NCBI GenBank assembly: GCA_026398535.1
Contig: JAPLSQ010000010.1
Coordinates: 1 to 55,955 of the forward strand
DNA length: 55,955 nucleotides
Reading direction: 5' to 3'
From: Candidatus Sumerlaeota bacterium
GTDB taxonomy: Bacteria > Sumerlaeota > Sumerlaeia > Sumerlaeales > Sumerlaeaceae
Shown here: piece by piece, positions 52,862-55,955 of the stretch
Position numbering within the stretch: the first letter of the stretch is position 1
Layout: each line of letters opens with the position of its first letter
Position numbers and translations under genes: made by a program
The notes under the pieces: model-generated
Told to the model about the DNA's origin: nothing
The model's database searches: none
The model's input: the letters and a program-made list of their open reading frames with translations, nothing else

Positions 52862-53635
52862 ATGAATGAAAGAACTGATCCATCCCAATCCCGCCGCGCA
52901 ATCACGTTGCGTGTCCGCCGTCGGCTTGACCGTCAGTTGACGCCGTTCTGGGAGTCCTTTACCATCGCGTATCGTCCCAACATGAATGTGATCTCGGTGC
53001 TGATGGAGATTCAATTGAATCCTGTCAACTCTCAGGGTCAGCGCGTTCCTCCTGTCATGTGGGAATGCAATTGCCTTGAGGAAGTCTGCGGCGCCTGCTC
53101 CATGAACATCAACGGCCAGCCGCGCCAGGCGTGTTCGGCGCTTGTGGACAAGCTCCCCGATCCCATCGTCCTCGAGCCATTCGCCAAATTCCCCGTCATC
53201 CGCGACCTCGTCGTTGACCGCCAGCAGATGTTCGACAGCCTCCGGCGCGTCAAGGCGTGGATTCCCATCGATGGCGCCTATGATCTTGGGGCGGGCCCTC
53301 GCATGCCCGAGCCAATGCGCGTGAAGATGTACGAGCTTTCCAAGTGCATGACGTGCGGCTGCTGCCTTGAGGCATGCCCCCAGATCAACAGCCGCAGCAA
53401 GTTTATTGGCGCCGCCGCCATTTCGCAGGTCAGGCTGTTCAACGCCCACCCCACAGGCGCGATGCACGCGGCGGCTCGGCTCGACGCGCTCATGGGGCCG
53501 GGCGGTCTCCACGATTGCGGAAACGCCCAGAACTGCGTCAAGGTCTGCCCGAAATCCATCCCGCTCACCGATTCCATCGCGGATGTGGGCCGCCAGATCA
53601 TGGTTCACGCCGTGAAAACGTTCCTGCTTGGATAA
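52862..53635 (+). CDS. sdhB: Succinate dehydrogenase/fumarate reductase iron-sulfur subunit
   Basis: This subunit passes electrons between the flavoprotein and quinone. All three clusters are predicted: a [2Fe-2S] site CLEEVCGACSMNINGQPRQAC, a [4Fe-4S] site CMTCGCCLEACP, and a [3Fe-4S] site CGNAQNCVKVCPKSIPL. The length of 257 residues is typical. There is no sdhA, sdhC or sdhD beside it; it lies between pilB and dnaE, with which its stop overlaps by one base (TAATG). The N-terminal ~20 residues are unusually basic. frdB is an equivalent name. Confidence 0.93.
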   Translation: MNERTDPSQSRRAITLRVRRRLDRQLTPFWESFTIAYRPNMNVISVLMEIQLNPVNSQGQRVPPVMWECNCLEEVCGACSMNINGQPRQACSALVDKLPDPIVLEPFAKFPVIRDLVVDRQQMFDSLRRVKAWIPIDGAYDLGAGPRMPEPMRVKMYELSKCMTCGCCLEACPQINSRSKFIGAAAISQVRLFNAHPTGAMHAAARLDALMGPGGLHDCGNAQNCVKVCPKSIPLTDSIADVGRQIMVHAVKTFLLG

Positions 53636-55955
53636 TGATGCCCGAATTCGTTCATCTGCATCTTCACAGCGACTACAGCCTGCTCGACGGCGCATGCCGT
53701 TTGGACGCGCTGATGGGTCGCCTGAAAGAACTGAACATGAAGGCCGTTGCGCTCACGGACCATGGCAATCTGTTCGGCGCGGTCAGTTTCTATCAGACCT
53801 GCAAAAACCCCAGGAACAGCATCAAGCCCATCCTGGGGTGCGAGTTTTATGTCGCGCCGCGCGGCCGTTTTGAGCGCGGCGAAGCGGGCGGCAAGACCAT
53901 TTACAACCATCTCGTGTTGCTCGCAAAAGACTTTGAAGGCTTCCAGAACATCTGCAGGTTGTCGTCGATCGGTTATCTTGAGGGATATTACTATAAGCCG
54001 CGGGTTGATCACGAAACCCTTGAAAAATACTCAAAAGGCATCATAGCGGCATCGGCGTGCCTTAAAGGAGAGATTCCCGAGGCGATTATCGAAGGGAATG
54101 AAAAACGCGCGGTCCAATTGACGGATTATTATCTTCAGGTGTATGGGCGCGAGAATTTCCGTTTCGAAATCATGGATCACGGCATCGCCGAGCAAAAAAT
54201 CCTCATTCGCGCCATGAGCGATTTCTCACGGCGTTTCAACGTGCCGCTGGTCGCGACAAATGACTGCCATTACCTGCGCCGAGAGGACGCCGGGTTCCAC
54301 GATGTCCTGTTGTGCATCCAGACCGGCAAGACGCTCCGGGATGAGAATCGCTTCAAGTTTGCGTCCGATATGTTTTATGTGCGTTCCGCCGAGGAGATGC
54401 TGGAAGTGTTTTCAGAGTTCCCCGGGGCCTGCCGTGAAACATTGAATGTGGCTGAACAGTGCAATGTTGAGCTGCCATTGGATCAGAAGCTGTTGCCGGT
54501 GTTCAAAACGCCCGACGGTTCCACTGCGGATGATTACCTCAGGGAAAAGGCGTATGAAGGTTTGCGGATGCGTTACGAACAGCCTGCACAGGACCATATC
54601 GGCCGCCTTGAGATGGAGCTGACATGCATCCGCAACATGGGCTTCAGTTCCTACCTGCTTGTGGTTTGGGACTTCATCCGTTATGCGAAGATCAACGGCA
54701 TCCCCGTCGGCCCCGGGCGCGGAAGCGCCGCCGGCTCGCTGGCGGCCTACTGCCTTGGCATCACGGATCTTGATCCCATCGAGCACGGTCTGATCTTCGA
54801 GCGTTTCCTTAATCCCGAGCGCGTCAGCATGCCTGACATCGACATCGACTTCTGTTATGAAAATCGCGGCAGGGTCATCGATTATGTGAAACAGAAATAT
54901 GGCGAGCAGAATGTCGCCCAGATCATCACTTTCGGAACGCTGAAACCGCGTAACGCGGTTCGCGATGTCGGACGGGCGATGAATGTGCCGCTTGACCAGG
55001 TGGACAGGGTCGCCAAATTGATCCCGCAGATGATGAAAGTCGAAAAGGGCGATTCCATCACCGATACGGCGCTGAACACGTCGCCCGACCTGCGCCAGCT
55101 TTATGAGACCGATCCGCAGACGCATCGCATGATTGATTACGCGCGCCAGCTTGAAGGCATGGCGCGCCATGCCAGCACCCATGCCGCGGGAATCGTCATC
55201 AGCGACACGCCGCTCATCGACATCGTCCCGTTATACAAATCCCCCGATTCCAACGACATCGCGACCCAATACACCATGAACATCGTCGAGAACGTTGGTC
55301 TGTTGAAGATGGATTTTCTCGGACTGAAAAATCTCACCATTATCGACAACACGCTGCGCAGCATCCGGCAAAATCACGGCATCGAGGCGGATTGGGGCAA
55401 AATACCGCTTGACGATCCAGAAACATACCAGTTGTTGTGCGCGGGCCGCACTTTCGGCGTGTTCCAGCTCGAATCCAGCGGAATGACCAGCCTGATCAAA
55501 TCGCTTGGTCCAACAAGATTCGAAGACCTTACGGCACTGCTGGCCCTTTATCGTCCGGGCCCCCTCGGCTCGGGCATGGTGGACGATTATGTGGAACGCA
55601 AACACGGTCGACGCAAAGCGCATTACGATCATCCCCTGCTGGAGCCGATACTGCGCGAGACGCACGGCATCATTCTCTACCAGGAGCAGGTCATGCAGAT
55701 CGCGCGGGTGCTTGCGGGTTTCTCGCTGGGCGATGCCGACATCATGCGCCGTGCCATGGGGAAGAAAAAAGCCGGGGAAATGGCCAAACAACACGAGCGT
55801 TTTATCCGCGGCGCCGTGAGCAACGGCATCGACGCCAAGCTGGCCGATGAGATTTTTCAGAAAATCAGCCACTTCGCCGGTTACGGTTTCAACAAATCAC
55901 ATTCAGCGGCTTATGCGGTCATTTCCTTCAGGACAGCCTATCTCAAGGCGCATTA
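53635..55955 (+). CDS. dnaE: DNA polymerase III alpha subunit (partial, runs off the window)
   Basis: DnaE is the replicative polymerase. About 773 codons of the usual ~1150 are seen; the 3' end is missing. The N-terminal PHP domain is clear (FVHLHLHSDYSLLDGAC, ALTDHGNLFG). Polymerase motifs include GPGRGSAAGSLAAYCLG and the catalytic PDIDIDF near residue 400, then QIITFGTLKPRNAVRDVGR. The reading frame stays open to the edge. The first ATG at 53635 overlaps the sdhB stop by one base; 53638 is a second choice. Confidence 0.96.
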   Translation, partial: MMPEFVHLHLHSDYSLLDGACRLDALMGRLKELNMKAVALTDHGNLFGAVSFYQTCKNPRNSIKPILGCEFYVAPRGRFERGEAGGKTIYNHLVLLAKDFEGFQNICRLSSIGYLEGYYYKPRVDHETLEKYSKGIIAASACLKGEIPEAIIEGNEKRAVQLTDYYLQVYGRENFRFEIMDHGIAEQKILIRAMSDFSRRFNVPLVATNDCHYLRREDAGFHDVLLCIQTGKTLRDENRFKFASDMFYVRSAEEMLEVFSEFPGACRETLNVAEQCNVELPLDQKLLPVFKTPDGSTADDYLREKAYEGLRMRYEQPAQDHIGRLEMELTCIRNMGFSSYLLVVWDFIRYAKINGIPVGPGRGSAAGSLAAYCLGITDLDPIEHGLIFERFLNPERVSMPDIDIDFCYENRGRVIDYVKQKYGEQNVAQIITFGTLKPRNAVRDVGRAMNVPLDQVDRVAKLIPQMMKVEKGDSITDTALNTSPDLRQLYETDPQTHRMIDYARQLEGMARHASTHAAGIVISDTPLIDIVPLYKSPDSNDIATQYTMNIVENVGLLKMDFLGLKNLTIIDNTLRSIRQNHGIEADWGKIPLDDPETYQLLCAGRTFGVFQLESSGMTSLIKSLGPTRFEDLTALLALYRPGPLGSGMVDDYVERKHGRRKAHYDHPLLEPILRETHGIILYQEQVMQIARVLAGFSLGDADIMRRAMGKKKAGEMAKQHERFIRGAVSNGIDAKLADEIFQKISHFAGYGFNKSHSAAYAVISFRTAYLKAH

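Noticed and set aside
1..55955. CRISPR arrays, insertion sequences, phage genes or rRNA
   Set aside because: No regularly spaced repeats, transposase motifs, phage structural proteins or rRNA sequence were seen on either strand.

Overview
The window reads as chromosome of a Gram-negative-type (diderm) bacterium with fairly high GC. Supporting genes are HldE (LPS heptose), a PilB/GspE ATPase, many signal peptides, and a MurE with the DNPR motif of the meso-diaminopimelate type. RNase J, a PASTA-bearing division transpeptidase, a gingipain-like C25 protease and a conserved small exported protein fit an uncultured lineage (PVC-like or a candidate phylum) better than model proteobacteria. I cannot assign a phylum from sequence alone. 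No phage genes, insertion sequences, CRISPR arrays or rRNA genes were seen.

Layout. 1-1.6 kb: a short fragment-like protein resembling the end of an RlpA-type barrel, then a secreted protein with a clear terminator. 1.7-15 kb: housekeeping genes on both strands: ilvA, serS, def, a family-2 glycosyltransferase, a large molybdenum hydroxylase, a methyltransferase, clpP, an Sfp-type phosphopantetheinyl transferase, argB, rsmB and tgt. 15-26 kb: a division and cell-wall operon (mraZ-rsmH-ftsL-like-ftsI-murE-murF-mraY), which then leads to uppS-cdsA instead of murD/ftsW/murG/murC. Many joints here are 1-4 base overlaps, so translation is probably coupled. A 423-base gene-free gap separates the ftsL-like gene from ftsI.

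26-39 kb: a double-domain glycosyltransferase with a small partner, an orphan secretin-like exported protein, a two-helix membrane protein, tRNA-Asp and tRNA-Val, the rpsF-ssb-rpsR operon, and a two-gene unit of an 1812-residue exported C25 peptidase followed by a membrane-anchored TPR protein. 39-50 kb: an exported rubrerythrin with a DUF2231-like membrane protein, glgA, RNase J, a D-2-hydroxyacid dehydrogenase of FAD/Fe-S type with a PAS-like fragment in front of it, hldE, and a small exported protein with its own terminator. 50-56 kb: nrnA-type phosphoesterase, pilB/gspE, an orphan sdhB/frdB, and dnaE running off the right edge.

Most genes are ordinary core functions. The most unusual parts are (1) the exported rubrerythrin plus DUF2231-like pair, preceded by direct repeats 33 bases apart; (2) the C25 peptidase/TPR pair; (3) the rearranged division cluster; (4) the PAS-like stub fused by overlap to a dehydrogenase gene; and (5) the palindrome and hairpin leader in front of pilB. 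I saw nothing that I can defend as a wholly new defence or mobile system.
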